Assembly: GCA_022497155.1 (NCBI GenBank)
Contig: MU385732.1
Location: 372,001 to 436,000, forward strand
Direction: 5' to 3'
Source: Whalleya microplaca
Taxonomy: Eukaryota; Ascomycota; Sordariomycetes; Xylariales; Xylariaceae
DNA: 64,000 nt
In this document: positions 11,745 to 23,231 of the stretch, one piece after another
Numbering within the stretch: the stretch's first letter is position 1
Layout of the letters: every line of letters begins with the position of its first letter
Translations under genes and position numbers: made by a program
Notes under the pieces: generated by a model
Seen by the model: only the letters and a program-made list of their open reading frames with translations
What the model was told of the DNA's origin: nothing
Database searches by the model: none

Positions 11745-11834
11745 GTACTTGAACGATATGGCTATGAGTGCACACTCCGACCCAGCCTCTCTTCTGAGTC
11801 GGAGTGTGCACTCATAGCCATATCGTTTAAGTAC
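11745..11834. repeat. Long near-perfect hairpin, 37-bp arms
   Basis: The left arm 11745-11781 and right arm 11798-11834 are reverse complements at 36 of 37 positions, separated by a 16-base loop. The right arm (in plus orientation) carries the AlkB-like coding sequence up to the HxD motif, and the left arm is its inverted copy. Confidence 0.95.
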
Positions 11835-11851
11835 GAGCATAAAATTGCTTC

Positions 11852-11944
11852 GTTAAACTCTGCTGGGGTATCAAGTTCTTCTTTTAAGGTGCCGACGACG
11901 TAATCTCGCATACGCCCAATCATGATACCCCAGCAGAGTTCAAC
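11852..11944. repeat. Inverted repeat, 18-22-bp arms
   Basis: Arms at 11856-11873 and 11923-11940 are perfect 18-bp reverse complements, and extending outward gives 21 of 22 matches. On the minus strand the second arm forms the beginning of exon 3 of the AlkB-like gene and the first arm is coding sequence about 50 bases further on. Confidence 0.9.
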
Positions 11945-12149
11945 TACCTACACTACATCTGTATGAAGCGGCGTATGTGTGTAAGTAGAAAACGGTCCTC
12001 TCTAAGGGTGGGTAGCACTTGAAAATCCATAGTGAGTATTAGGTGAGGGACAATGCTGGATCAAGTGATAAAGGGATACTTACGAGGACCGATAGAAGCG
12101 GGGGACAAGTGACCTGCAGGAACATATGGCTTTGGAAGAGCCCGGCGAG

Positions 12150-12185
12150 TGAACTCGTCCAACATTCGGGTGTTGAACGAGTTCA
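12150..12185. repeat. Hairpin, 15-bp arms with one mismatch
   Basis: Arms 12150-12164 and 12171-12185 pair at 14 of 15 positions around a 6-base loop. Located in exon 2 of the AlkB-like gene. Confidence 0.85.
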
Positions 12186-12389
12186 TTCGGAAGTGCGCGT
12201 CATCGTTCGACAGGCTTTGGTAGGCTCTTGGTTAGTAAAAGGAACTGCGATTTAATGTATGTGATCAAAGTGAACTTACGAGATGACCCGGTTCTCCCGG
12301 ACTCCATTTTCGACCTGAAGGGTATCTTCTGAGGTGAGGGTGAAAAGAAGGTGAGGGGGTTGAGGTTACATATGTGTAAATATGTTTTG

Positions 12390-12449
12390 AAATGTTCAAT
12401 GTTAGGAATGTCTAGAAGTCATAGACTCTAGACTAAAAATTGAACATTT
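12390..12449. repeat. Nested hairpin upstream of the AlkB-like gene
   Basis: The outer arms AAATGTTCAAT (about 12390-12400) and ATTGAACATTT (12439-12449) enclose inner arms GTCTAGA (12410-12416) and TCTAGAC (12427-12433). It lies 5' of the gene, in its promoter region. Confidence 0.75.
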
Positions 12450-12459
12450 ATGCTGGTGA

Positions 12460-13045
12460 TTTTCCAGGTTTGTTTGGATGTCTGGAAAGAAGAGAAGAAA
12501 TCCAAGATTAGGATGGGTGGAAGAAATGGAAAGATTTTAAAAGTATGTATGTTGTGCCTTTATGTAGACAAAATGCCATTGTATTTTACATAATTATTCA
12601 TAGGTACCTAAGCTGAAACAAACAAAGACTTGCAATCACTAATGTACTGATTTAACTTACTGATGCCCAAGGTAATGACGGAAAATACCTAGTTACATCT
12701 GGGGTTGCTTGATGCTCATTCGTTCTCGGCTTATGATTCTACAATGTTTACAAGCCAATTATACAACTGGGAGAGTTTGATCTTGCTTGTAAATCGTGTC
12801 AACAAATCACCTAGGTAAGGTAGACTTACAGTGACTTTTACAGTTGATGACGTTTGAACATAATGCTCTTCAAGTAGAATTCTGACAAATTTTGCTCTTG
12901 TTCTCCTATCCTGTATTTTATACAAGGTATTTTCTACGATTCCCTTCCACCAAACCCAATATGACACCAAGTTTCCTACTTTAAGGGTTGTGTACCCTCA
13001 CTTATCACATTGAAACTCCCATCATCTGTCTGTAAGTCCCCGGCG
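12460..13045. other. Intergenic region between divergently ending genes
   Basis: AT-rich, no supported gene. It is the upstream region of the minus-strand AlkB-like locus and the downstream region of the metalloprotease gene. Confidence 0.4.
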
Positions 13046-14017
13046 CTATATCGTCTTTGTTGGCGGGCGTTTTCCGTCCTTACCCTCACCCTCACGTTTC
13101 AACTCCTCTTTGTAATCCTCAAACAACTGCTCCACGGGCCTCCCCACCAGCTGTGTCCAGAAAGCCTTCTGCTCATAACGGCCCGTCCGTAACTTCTCAT
13201 TCAACCGCTGCACCGTCCCCTCTCCGAAACGCCCCTCCAGGTACTCGAGGAAGTACGCGGTCCGCTGGTACCCGCCATCCCACTTATCCCCCGCCTCGCG
13301 CTTCCAGTGCGGCGGCGCCAGATCGCAGTGAAGACGCACCCAGTCAGCGACGCCCTCAACTAGTCCGCTCGGCGCCCCTCCTCGCGCGTTCCACTGGTAG
13401 CAGTGCACCAGCTCGTGCGTGATGACGCCGGTGATCTCGGCCGTGTGTCGGGCGGCCGGGAGCCCCGCGATGTACTTCAGCGAGAAGTGGATCTCCTTGT
13501 GGTCCTCATCCAGGTCGGAGCCGGTCGTGTACGCCACGCCCTCCATGTCCCGCAGGATCAGGGTCACGGACCGCGTGGCCGGGCAGTGCGTGTGCGGCGT
13601 TGCGGGGCTCGTGTATAAGAGCCGCTGTACATTCCGCACACTCGTGCGGAAGACGGCGGACGCGTTGATCGCGGACAGGAAGATGGAGGCTCCGGGATGG
13701 CTTATGTCGTTGATGTGGAGGCGGAGAACGGGGAGGTCGAACTCTTTCTTGCTTGAAGATGAAGTGGTTGCTTCCGTGGACTCGGGACTGGCATCCCCGG
13801 GCTGAACGGGAAGCGGAGAGGCCGTCGGTTCTGAGGTCGGAGCTGGGCCTTCGCTGCGGTGTGACATGCCGGGCAGGAGAACCGACCGCGGCACCGGCGT
13901 GGTCTCGGGCGGTAGAGACATGGTCGTTTTAGTCGCCTCCTCGTTCTGGTAGGTCAAGTCGAGGTCTATATGAAGATTTGCTCTCGAAAAATCGTGGTCT
14001 GAATCCTCGTGATTCAT
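13046..14017 (-). CDS. Basic secretory protein (BSP) family zinc metalloprotease
   Basis: A 323-residue single-exon protein. The N-terminal ~95 residues are Ser/Thr/Pro-rich and disordered. Then the BSP domain starts at FDLPVLRLHINDISHPG and runs to about residue 305. The zinc motif HELVH is at residues 201-205 (THELVHCYQWN), followed by GLVEGVADWVRL, a second conserved BSP signature. WDGGYQRTAYFLEYLE and the C-terminal FWTQLVGRPVEQLFEDY also fit. BSP proteins are predicted peptidases found in plants, fungi and bacteria. Plant members are secreted and defence-induced, but this one has no evident signal peptide at its chosen ATG, so a cytosolic or unconventionally exported role is possible. 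The C-terminus is Lys/Arg-rich. GC-rich relative to its flanks. Confidence 0.85.
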   Translation of the reverse strand: MNHEDSDHDFSRANLHIDLDLTYQNEEATKTTMSLPPETTPVPRSVLLPGMSHRSEGPAPTSEPTASPLPVQPGDASPESTEATTSSSSKKEFDLPVLRLHINDISHPGASIFLSAINASAVFRTSVRNVQRLLYTSPATPHTHCPATRSVTLILRDMEGVAYTTGSDLDEDHKEIHFSLKYIAGLPAARHTAEITGVITHELVHCYQWNARGGAPSGLVEGVADWVRLHCDLAPPHWKREAGDKWDGGYQRTAYFLEYLEGRFGEGTVQRLNEKLRTGRYEQKAFWTQLVGRPVEQLFEDYKEELKREGEGKDGKRPPTKTI

Positions 14018-14994
14018 GGGGAATAGTTGTGTCTGTGTCTAAGATGTCTCGTTCAAGCGGTGGAGACGAAATGAGATCTAGGTGATGTAGATGAGACTAC
14101 AAGCTATATCAAAGTACAGTCTACTAGGGTTGTAGGTAAGTCGCCTTTATCCTTTGTGAGCAGCTTCTTATTTTTGTATTGTCGAACTATATGACCCAAG
14201 GAATATTGTATGAGAGAGAGTCATGTGGTGTTTAGAATTTGAGCTGATGATGAGTTGTACATGTAGGTACGCTAGGCATGTAATATGATCCAACTTATTC
14301 CCTTATTAATGATGTAGCTGGTTGATGGGCGGATGGGTCATGCCCCTCATCAACTCACGTTTGTTAAGCGGGGCCCAGTCGGGCGGCTGTTGGAATTAGC
14401 AAGGATCACACAGGAACACACAGGGGCAGGTGGGCCCTGCAGTTGTCCAGGCAGGCCAGGTAGTGTTTTAGTGGTAGTACCAATAAGTCCTTCCCCAACT
14501 TATGCATCAACAACAGCTGCTTAGCGTACTGGCGTAGCAACTACAGCAACAACAACAATCTGAAGAGAGAAATTATTTTCGATTGTTGCTGCTACGTACT
14601 TTACATACTTTACATACTTTACATACAACGTACAATCAACCTACTTACTTACTTACTTACTGTACGTAACATCATTCATTCGAGCCACCTACATTCAGAC
14701 TGCCGAACCCTACAGGACGTGTACTGCTTGCTTGCGCATTCGATATTAGCCTCGATCAAGTGTCGCAGACTTTGCTGCTATAAATTGAAACATTGAAACA
14801 ATTTCAATCTATACGTAGTAGAGATTCGCGTCAATATTTTCTCCTCCTTGGTCGCCATCACCCCTATCAGGCCTGCCTACGTACTTAGTAGGTTGATATA
14901 ACCCCATCGATCTCCGCATCGCCTCGACGACACGGACCCGCGGATATCGTGACGGCCTACGACCGATTGCCGGATCCTCAATTCCTTGAGGATC
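14018..14994. other. Divergent promoter region with microsatellites
   Basis: Shared upstream region of the minus-strand metalloprotease and the plus-strand stu1-like gene. It contains TTTACATAC repeats and a (CTTA)n run at about 14596-14664. No gene supported. Confidence 0.55.
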
Positions 14995-17900
14995 ATGGCC
15001 GAAAAACTCACGGACGAGCAGGCTACGGCTCTACTGGCCATCCTCAAGAAGGATGTCTCCGTTGACGTGAAAATCCAACAGGTCACCGCCATCAAGTCTG
15101 GCATCAAGCAGCACAATGTCCCCGACACCTGCGTCGCCCCTCTGTTCGAGGGGCTTCGACTCGCCTCCAGCTCCCAGCACTCGGCCCTCGTCAACGTCGG
15201 CTTCACCGCGCTGAACCATCTCCTGACGCGCATGTCGCGACAGGAGCCTAAGTATCTTATCAAGGAGGCGAAATACACCCTGCCGCTCCTCGTCGAAAAG
15301 ATGGGCGACCAGAAGGACAAGTTTAGACAATTGGCTATACAAGCCATGGCAACCATGTATGGGAATGCGCCGACGGAAGCTGAGAGGTTTGTCCGCAACG
15401 TAGCCATGGTCGGTAAGAACCCAAGGGCAAAAGAGTCGGGCATGCAATGGCTACTGCAGGTACGCGCATCGAAAGTACCCTTTGACACGTAGACCTGGCG
15501 CGCTGATACACGGTAGATGAACAAGGAGCATGGCTTACAATTCCGTACCTACGTGCCGACCTTAATGGAGTTACTCGAAGACGCAGACGGCATGGTTCGG
15601 GATACAGCCAAATCTACCGTCATAGAATTATTCAGGTGGGAGAGACTCGCCCTCACTGTTGCGCATAACTTCTAACCCTATTTCAGAGATGCGCCAAACG
15701 CAGCCAAGTCCGATCTGAAGAGGCAGTTGAAGAACTTCAAGGTACGACCGGCCATAGAGCAGGCTATCGTGAAGGAATTAGCCCCGACGTCTACGCGAAC
15801 GGATCCGGAGTCACGGCCAGGCTCGGCGATGCAAACGAGACCCAACCTCGCTGCAAGCGTTTCGTCCATGGGTAGCGAACGACCAATAACTCCAATGCCT
15901 GCGGAGGCAAAGGCTGACCCGGTCGAGCCCTCCTACGTCAATACTCAACGAGAATTGGAGGACATATTCAAGGAGATGCATACGTGGTTTGAAGGCAGGG
16001 AAACCGAGCAGAATTGGTTGAAACGAGAAGAAAGCATGACGAAGCTACGAAGACTCGATGCTGGCAATGCGCCATCGGACTTTCCTGACGTATTCATTGC
16101 CAATTGTCGAAGTCTACTAGATGGCATCATCAAGGCCGTCACCTCGTTACGAACTAGTTTATCCAAAGAAGGTTGTGCTCTCGTGCAAGACCTGGCGAAC
16201 ACTTTTGGTCCGGGTATCGATCCCTTGGTGGAGCTCCTCATGCAAACGTTCATCAAATTATGTGCCGCTACCAAGAAGATAGCCTCTCAACAGGCCAACG
16301 TTACGGTGGATACAATCATCGGAAAGGCTTCATACAATGCTAGGATCATGCAACACATATGGGGAGCGTGTCAAGACAAGAACGTGCAACCGCGGACATA
16401 CGTCGCCGGATGGTTGAAAACTTTACTGAAAAAGGAGGCCCACCACAAGAATCACCTTGAACACGCCGGCGGCCTCGAAACAATTGAGAAATGCATCAAA
16501 AAGGGTCTCAACGACGCGAACCCTGGTGTGCGTGAGAAAATGCGATCAACATATTGGGCATATGCAGCCTTGTGGCCCAAGAGAGCAGAAGTGTAAGTCT
16601 GATCACCTCATTCGCCCCGAATAGCCAGCTAACATTCGAAAAGGATCATGGACGGGCTAGAAGCTACTGCCCAGAAACTATTACAAAAGGACCCTAACAA
16701 TCCGAACTCGCCGAAGAAAGGTGATCCTGCACCGCCGCGTCCAGGGTTAGGCCTTTCCAAGAGTACGATGAGCAGTGCGAAACCATCGTTGAGAGAAACG
16801 ATGCTGGCACAGAAGAAGGCTTTGTCCTCGAGAAATTTGCCTGCCAGGCCCGGATCTGCGATGGCGACTATTTCACCGGTCCGGACAGCATCCAACTCGT
16901 CAAATATGACACCGGCGTCGCATGCAACGGCTCCTGCCACTGCCACTCGAACTCGTGCCGAGACTTCGACAAAGACCCATGGTGGCATGTCGGTGGCTCC
17001 AATGCGGCCAGCTAGGAGGAGGCCAGATATTGCACCTCGACCTGCTACTGCTGGGCCTTACTCTATTAGGAACCACGATGGGCCATCGACAGAGCGATCG
17101 AGCCCCGCCGAGCCTGTGAAGAAGGCTGTTACGCCAAAGACGATCTCGGGGTCTCCTAGAAGGACGGCCCCGAGAAATCGACCCGGTCACGTTTCTACTG
17201 CTAGTGAATCAAGTGTTCCGTCGCCCTCGAGGGCAGCCGCTAGTAAGGCAGCCGCTTCTCCACGAGCCAGTCCAGTGAGGGTTAAGCCGCCTACGAATGG
17301 ATTCAATGACAGCAGTCCTTCCAAGGCAAACGAAGACTTTTCGCTCGTGGTACCAAATATTGCCCATCTGAAAGAGAGCCTCTCGTCAACGTCACCCAAG
17401 GCTTCTCCCAAGCTTTTCCCCAAGCTTTCCCCTACGGCACCAGCTGTTGAAGATGACGATGTTACAATAATGCCAGTATCTGCCAAAACAACCCCACTAA
17501 AGGTCTACGAAGACCCTTTTACGGAGGAGAAGCAACCCACTCCTTCCCCAGCACCAATTGAGACGACGGAGCGGCCAGCTCTCGAAGACAAACCAGTCAA
17601 CGAGGACGCAGTCAATCTGGCTCGTGCTCCTGAAGAATCAAACGAAGTACCAGGTACCCCAGCTCCCGCCCCTGATAAATCTCGTCAGAATTCCCGCCTG
17701 CTCGAAAGTGGTATCGCTCGAGTGAAGGCGCAAACCCTCGATGTGCATGGTTTCCGCAAACTGCAGAGTATCATCCGTGATAACAAAATGGTCTTCGTTG
17801 GTGACAAATTTGATAATCTATTGCTTGGCCTGTTTGAGTATCTCGAATCTCCGCTCGCCAACCTTGCCACTGAGAAAATCCAAGACGTGAAAGCACAGAT

Positions 17901-18423
17901 CCTCGCCACCATCAAGCTCCTGCTCAAGAAGTCCCGTGACAGCTTCCAGCCCCACGTCTCGCGCGGCCTCGAGGCCCTCCTCGCGACGCGCATGTGCTAC
18001 GACGCGCGGACCCACATCGTAAGCGGGCTGGAGCTGCTCGCGGACGAGCTCGTGACGATCGGGGACGCGGACGAGATCACGGTCACCCTAACCCAGACCC
18101 TGGGCAAGATGGACACGGACACGACGGGCTACCGCAGCCTGAGCATGGGCCTGCACGTGCTGAAGGAGCTGATCGATTCCCGGGCCGCGTTCGTGCCCAG
18201 CGAGGGCGAGATCGCCGGGCTCCTGGCCCTCGCGAGCCGCTGCTTCGAGAGCCGCGAGAGCGGCGTGCGCATGGACGCCGTCCAGCTGTGCGTGGCGCTG
18301 CACGCGCGCCTCGGCGAGGCGCGCTTCTGGGAGGGTATGCGCGGCATCAAGGACGACCCCAAGAGCCTGATTACGTACTACATCGTCAAGCGCCAGCGCG
18401 AGAGGGGAAGCACCCCTTCCTAG
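14995..18423 (+). CDS. stu1: Stu1/CLASP microtubule-associated protein
   Basis: Four exons: 14995-15459, 15517-15635, 15687-16592 and 16644-18423. All junctions have GT/AG and correct phase, giving 1089 residues. The N-terminus MAEKLTDEQATALLAILKKD opens a TOG/HEAT-like array (about residues 1-200). A CLASP_N domain follows (about 290-500), with the motif YNARIMQHIWGACQDKNVQP and GVREKMRSTYWAYAALWP. The middle (about 500-850) is Ser/Pro/Arg-rich and basic, typical of the microtubule-binding linker. The C-terminal 230 residues (GFRKLQSIIRDN and onward) are helical. CLASPs add tubulin at kinetochore and spindle microtubule plus ends and are needed for spindle integrity. The length matches fungal Stu1. 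The last ~450 bases are strikingly more GC-rich than the rest. The upstream in-frame codons lack ATG, which fixes the start. Confidence 0.9.
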
Positions 18424-20522
18424 AGGACGACTGGGTGGTCCTGCTTCTGTTTGTTCTTACCGCTGCTGCTGCTGGTTCTCTTGGGGGTTGGGGGTCTTGT
18501 TGTTCTTTGCTGCAGTAGTAGAGGCTACTGTTTTTTCCTCGAGGGTTTCGGATTCTTCTGTCGTCGCGGATGGTAGGCGCTGGGGGATTGTTGCATTACT
18601 ATTACTACTACTACTGTATTATCAATAGGGGGGTTTCGTCTTATCTTCTTGGTTTTTCTCTCTCGGTTTCTCTCTCTCTGACAGGCATGTAAAAAAGACA
18701 AAGAGCGCCCGGGAAGAAAAGAAAGAGTTCGGACGGAATGGAAATGCAATGCAATGCAATCAATCAATCAATACCCACACCCGGGCGGGCTGCTTTAAGG
18801 AAGTAAGTAACAGGGGGTTGCTACTACTGCTATTTGAAATCGATATTATTGTACACACACTTCTTGTAATGATAGCGCAATTGTAGCGACGCAGTTTTGA
18901 TATTCACATACCTGGGGAAGAAAGAAAGAAAGAAAGATATTAGGTTAACTAATGGATGTCTGAAGAAGAAGCAGCAGTTTTTTGCTCAGCCTCCATTCTC
19001 CTCGTATCGTGTGATGTTCTGATTTTAGATGTAAGCTTGTGTCTGTACGTAAGGGGTTAGATGTTGCTTCCGAGTACTCCGGGTCGCACGATGAGTTGCT
19101 GTTGATTATGGGAGCTGGCTTATGAATGCCATCGCATCCGAGAGGGCATTTGGTGGTTGGCTATCGTCTATACGGGCCGGGAGATGTAGGGATGCATTGT
19201 TGAAAAGGGGTGAAGACAATGCGTTCATGGACAAGGCTGTGCTGTTTCGAAGTAGCCAATTGAGTTGAGCAAACATAGATTCTCGAGTAGTCTCACTTGA
19301 CTTGAGATTGCATTCATTCGTTGGTATTGCGTCCTATTCGGTAGTCGTACAACAGGTTGAGATGTGCTATCAATGCACATCTTGTTTAAGATAATTGCTA
19401 CTATGGTAGCAGTGGTGTAAGGGAGTGACCTCGTGAGGGTAACATTAGTCTCATTGCTGACGTGTAGGTAAGTGAATATGGCCGCAACTTGGGACGTTGT
19501 TTGTTGGCAATGACATGATGTGTGACATCTACGAGTAGTGTTTTCCTTAGAAGAACACTTGCAATCATATATTAACTGACTAGAGACTCGATATTACTTT
19601 GAGTAGTTTCATGGATTACTAAGCGCTCGACATGTGTTTATAATGGATGTCTATATGAACAAGAACATCTGTTGTGTTAAGCAAGCTACCCAGAGTCTCC
19701 TTTATCAATGTTTTCTCTGTAAACGGCTACAATACGAGACTAATACGAGGTCATTAAGCACTATGCCTGGCGGTAGGTTAATTGAATATTTGATCTTGTG
19801 AAGTAGGCCTATCAACTAATAGAAATGATTTCCCGGGAACTCGAGTTACCGTCCATATTGTAGTCAGGAGGGAATACGACGCGTCTACACACTACAACCC
19901 CCAGAGTTGTATCGTCATTTACGCCTACAGAACTATATATCTATTTCCTGAATAAGTAGGATGAGGCGATGTTATATTAGCCATAGAAACGCGTCGGCAA
20001 GGAACAAGCCTCAGCTGAAGTCAGCCGCAAGCTTTCTTAATATAGCAATTGTAGGTGAATCTACTTACACCTAAAGTAGGTTCGGCTGGGAAACCTTCCC
20101 AGATCCTCGAGTAAATAAACACCAATTGCGAAGGCTGAGAAGGTATCACACGGCTACTCGATCAAAAGCCACCTCGTCACTAGATTATCAAGTAGTGCAT
20201 TCTAGCTCGCGATTGGAGCTTCGTATCAGCTCTGTACTACCGCCCAGTAATGACAATGCTTGGTAGGGGCGGAAGACCGTGAAGACTCCTATTCAATCCG
20301 CGTCTTAGAGGATCGCATGATGGACCCCTTTCTGAACATCTCAGGGTTGCTCGACTGAGCTGTCGACTATTCTGGAGGATGATGGGATCGAGTATAAATA
20401 ATGTCTGGTCGTCACCAATTTAGCTTCCTGGCAACAGCATCAACACCCCCAAGCATTCACAGCTCTCTCGTGCTTTACACCTTAAACACCGTCTTAGCTT
20501 CTTCCACCTGATTCATTCGACA
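18424..20522. other. Long intergenic region, about 2.1 kb
   Basis: No gene supported. It contains microsatellites: CTACTACTA near 18600, GCAAT and CAAT repeats near 18745-18770 and GAAA repeats near 18915-18935. The last 130 bases form the promoter and leader of the glycosidase gene. Confidence 0.5.
20393..20400 (+). promoter_or_regulatory. TATA-box-like element upstream of the GH26-like gene
   Basis: TATAAATA lies 123-130 bases before the ATG at 20523. It is followed by a CA-rich leader with CACCCCC and CAATG just at the start, as in many fungal promoters. Sequence match only. Confidence 0.4.
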
Positions 20523-21686
20523 ATGAAGTCCGCAACCTTAGTCTCAGCTGTTACTATCCTGGCTGCCACGGCCAATGGCTCGCCTGTTGACAGTGCCCCC
20601 CAGCCACGTTCTACGAACACCGGCACCACTCTGCCCGGTCTTCCAAAGGGGTGCATGACCTCGAAGAACGGAATTGCTTGGGGTTGGCTGCCAGATGACG
20701 GTAGCAACGGCGCCGTCAACATGAAGGTGCTCAACTCTGACACGGGCAAGAAAGCCTGCTTTTTCGGCGACTACTCGCACATCAGCAGCACTTCCTATGA
20801 GTATGTACTCGGGTTTCCAAAGTTCTCCTATATCAACTTATGTCACGAGTCAATTTGGCTTAGATCTTAGAAACTCTGATATAGGGCCAATAGCCCCCAA
20901 CTTACCCAATATAAATCTATACTGATTCCATATTGTATATAGCGGATCCGATATCACCGGAAAGGCCGGTAGCGTAGAGGGTGCCATCATGGTCCCCTCC
21001 ATCATGCCGACCGGCGTCAAGTGGAACCAGATCGACAGCACACTAGCCGGAAAGATCGGGAACGCGGTCCGCGCATTCACCCAGAAAGGGATCACCACGT
21101 ACCTGCGGTTCGCGCACGAGATGAACTGCTACGGCAAGCCGAAGTGCGCCTCGCCGGCGTACCCGGGGTACCAGGACTACGCGGGGTTCAAGCAGGCGTG
21201 GATCAACGTGGCCAAGGAGTGCCGGGCCATCGACGGCTGCTACATGGTGTGGTCGCCGAACCTGCAGGACCTCGACTCGCTGAACAACTGGTTCCCCGGA
21301 AACGACTACATCGACGTCATCGCCGTCGACCACTACCCGCGCAGCGACTCCGACGTCGCCAACGGCTTCGCAGGAAACTTCGGCACGTTCTACGACCAGT
21401 TCGTCAAGCCCAACAACAAGCCCTTCATGATCGGCGAGACCGCGTACGGTGGTAGCTTGGCGCAGAAGGATGCCTGGGTTAAGGCCCTTACTACTGGCGA
21501 CTTCAGCAAGTACCCGTTGTACCACGGTGCTATGTGGTTCGAGTAAGTGTTCTTACCTAGGTTAAAGGGGTTCATGAATGTGTGATACTGATAAGTTATG
21601 ACAGGTACAACAAGGAGGCCAATTTCTACGTCGTGTACGATCAGAGCCAGGATCAGATCAAGACGTTCGATGGGAACTTCGCCTAA
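20523..21686 (+). CDS. Secreted GH26-like glycoside hydrolase
   Basis: Three exons: 20523-20800, 20943-21542 and 21605-21686 (GTATGT/TAG and GTAAGT/CAG introns), 319 residues. A signal peptide is evident (MKSATLVSAVTILAATANGS, cleavage near 19-21). The catalytic barrel shows TYLRFAHEMNCYG, with HEMN at 151-154 (Glu152 as likely acid/base). CYMVWSPN follows, then IDVIAVDHYP and FMIGETAYGG, with Glu258 the likely nucleophile. This order (HEMN, WSPN, GE) is that of GH26, a family of mannanases and related beta-glycanases acting outside the cell on plant or fungal polysaccharides. Exact substrate is not predictable. The single-domain length is normal; no carbohydrate-binding module is present. 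Confidence 0.83.
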
Positions 21687-23231
21687 TCAACGGGTTATTC
21701 CCTGTAAAGGGGATGGCATAGTGATGGAGTGAGGCCAATACAACGTCCGCGCTTTGCTAGTCCATGAGTCAACTAGGCCACGTTCTGTTGTTGTCAGAGA
21801 CGGAATCCTTGCCTACCTGGATCAGTGTCTTGTGTATCCCACAAGACACAGGCTCTCATGACACAGTAGAAACCAGTCGGCTTTTCATCTTCTTTCTTTG
21901 ACTTTGGCGGTATTTGAATTTTACGGGTACACATGGAGGTCGGTTTGCTGCTAGATGTATTAGTTACTGCATGTAAATTAGAGGTCTGGCATGGCGTAGT
22001 CCAGAACTCTTCAATATAACCACGTGCATTATACGTACGTATATGAAGCCTAGTGCTAGAAAACGATGTGATCGAAGAGAGTTTATTTGGTGATATGTGA
22101 TTTAGTCCATTGAAATTATATCCTGATGTCAGATATACTCTTCATATGTTTCACGACAGTGATGATGAAGGATATCTCCTCCACAGTCACTTGCCATAGT
22201 TGAAACCCCTGGACGTTGGAAGAATTCTGACGTGCTGCTTCTAGTATATGTAATCAATGATCGCCAGAGCTTCGAGAAGTCAGCTGCCCTAGAAGACGAT
22301 ATATCTAGCGACAAGTTGATCAGCCAATTTTATAGAGTGATTGTGGCTACGAATGTTGACTTGAAAATCTGGCAAGTTAGCGAGCACGAAGGGCAAGAAT
22401 TTGCCGACCGGCCCGGCTGCAGATTTGTGTAGACATCGGCTGTCAATAGCCAAAGTGTCCCTGAGTTATTCGAGACATGCTTGAAAAAAGTAACTAACGA
22501 GAGGAAAGCAGAGTCTGGGTTGAGGAAAGAGCTTGAACTGGTGAAAGAAAAGAAAAAAGAATTGCGAGCATAGGGCAAGTCCGGTCTATGAAATTTGCCT
22601 AAGACTAGTAAAATGGCTACTTGGTAATTGGGGAGGGCTAAAGTAGCACAAAGCGTTCCGGATTGTAAAGCGGTGAAATGGGGATGTGAAGCATGCGAGA
22701 GTGTACACCTTACTTGATACATGCTAAGTTTAGCTTTTGACACTAAAATACCTAAACTCCTAGATAGTATGACTGTGGTTTGATAACAAATAATCTAATA
22801 TAGAGACAGGTAGTTTACATCGATTTTTAATAAAAGCTGTATAGCCATGTTAAGACTCTATAATAAATCATTTATTATAAAAGTTTTATGAACAGTTGAG
22901 AATTTTATAATAGTATAATTGTTACGGGAAGTTTATAGGAGTCCTCCTATTTCCCATGTGAACCTTACGTACAGATCTATCCCCTGTTATTTTCCCATGC
23001 ATTTCATTCCTGTCCTGTCTTCTTTGCCTAATATTATACAGAGAACCACAGGAAACTTCAAGGTACGGTGCTATTCGGTTGCGAGCTCTCTGTTGCATAG
23101 TATAGTCTTGTCCATTTGGGAGCCTGCGGTCATGAGATATATGCACAGGTGGAAATGGGATACCCCTAACATCTTATCGATAAAGATAAACCTCATTGAA
23201 TTCAATTTGTTGTCAGTTTCAATTTTACGTA
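21687..23231. other. Intergenic region, about 1.5 kb
   Basis: No supported gene; the open frames are short and without motifs. AT-rich from about 22750 to 22930. Confidence 0.45.

Larger units (their letters stand above)
11413..12307 (-). pseudogene. AlkB-like 2-oxoglutarate/Fe(II) oxygenase, frame broken at a hairpin
   Basis: Exon 1 (12307-12280, MESGRTGSS) has a GTAAGT donor. Exon 2 (12224-12084) contains MLDEFTRRALPKPYVPAGHL. Exon 3 starts at 11943 in matching phase and runs through EELDTPAEFNEAILCSYLND to AHSDSEERLG, which holds the HxD iron-binding motif. The frame then hits a stop inside the right arm of a 37-bp inverted repeat (11745-11834). In another frame it resumes as HIVQVQLGGATAMAFFMKPE and later ILEFSHQHGDIVF, which carries the distal His, ending at 11413-11415. 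The HxD, then a beta-strand LGG, then H-GDI order is that of AlkB-type dioxygenases, which oxidatively demethylate nucleic acids or modify other substrates. No intron long enough to bridge the break is visible, so the copy is probably non-functional or mis-assembled. Family assignment is moderate. Confidence 0.45.

Noticed and set aside
17994..18518. Arg/Gly-rich plus-strand frame overlapping the end of stu1
   Set aside because: Frame shadow of the GC-rich C-terminal part of Stu1, without a start context or motif.
21021..21525. Overlapping frames on both strands within the GH26-like exon 2
   Set aside because: Shadows of the glycosidase exon; low-complexity Arg/Val composition.
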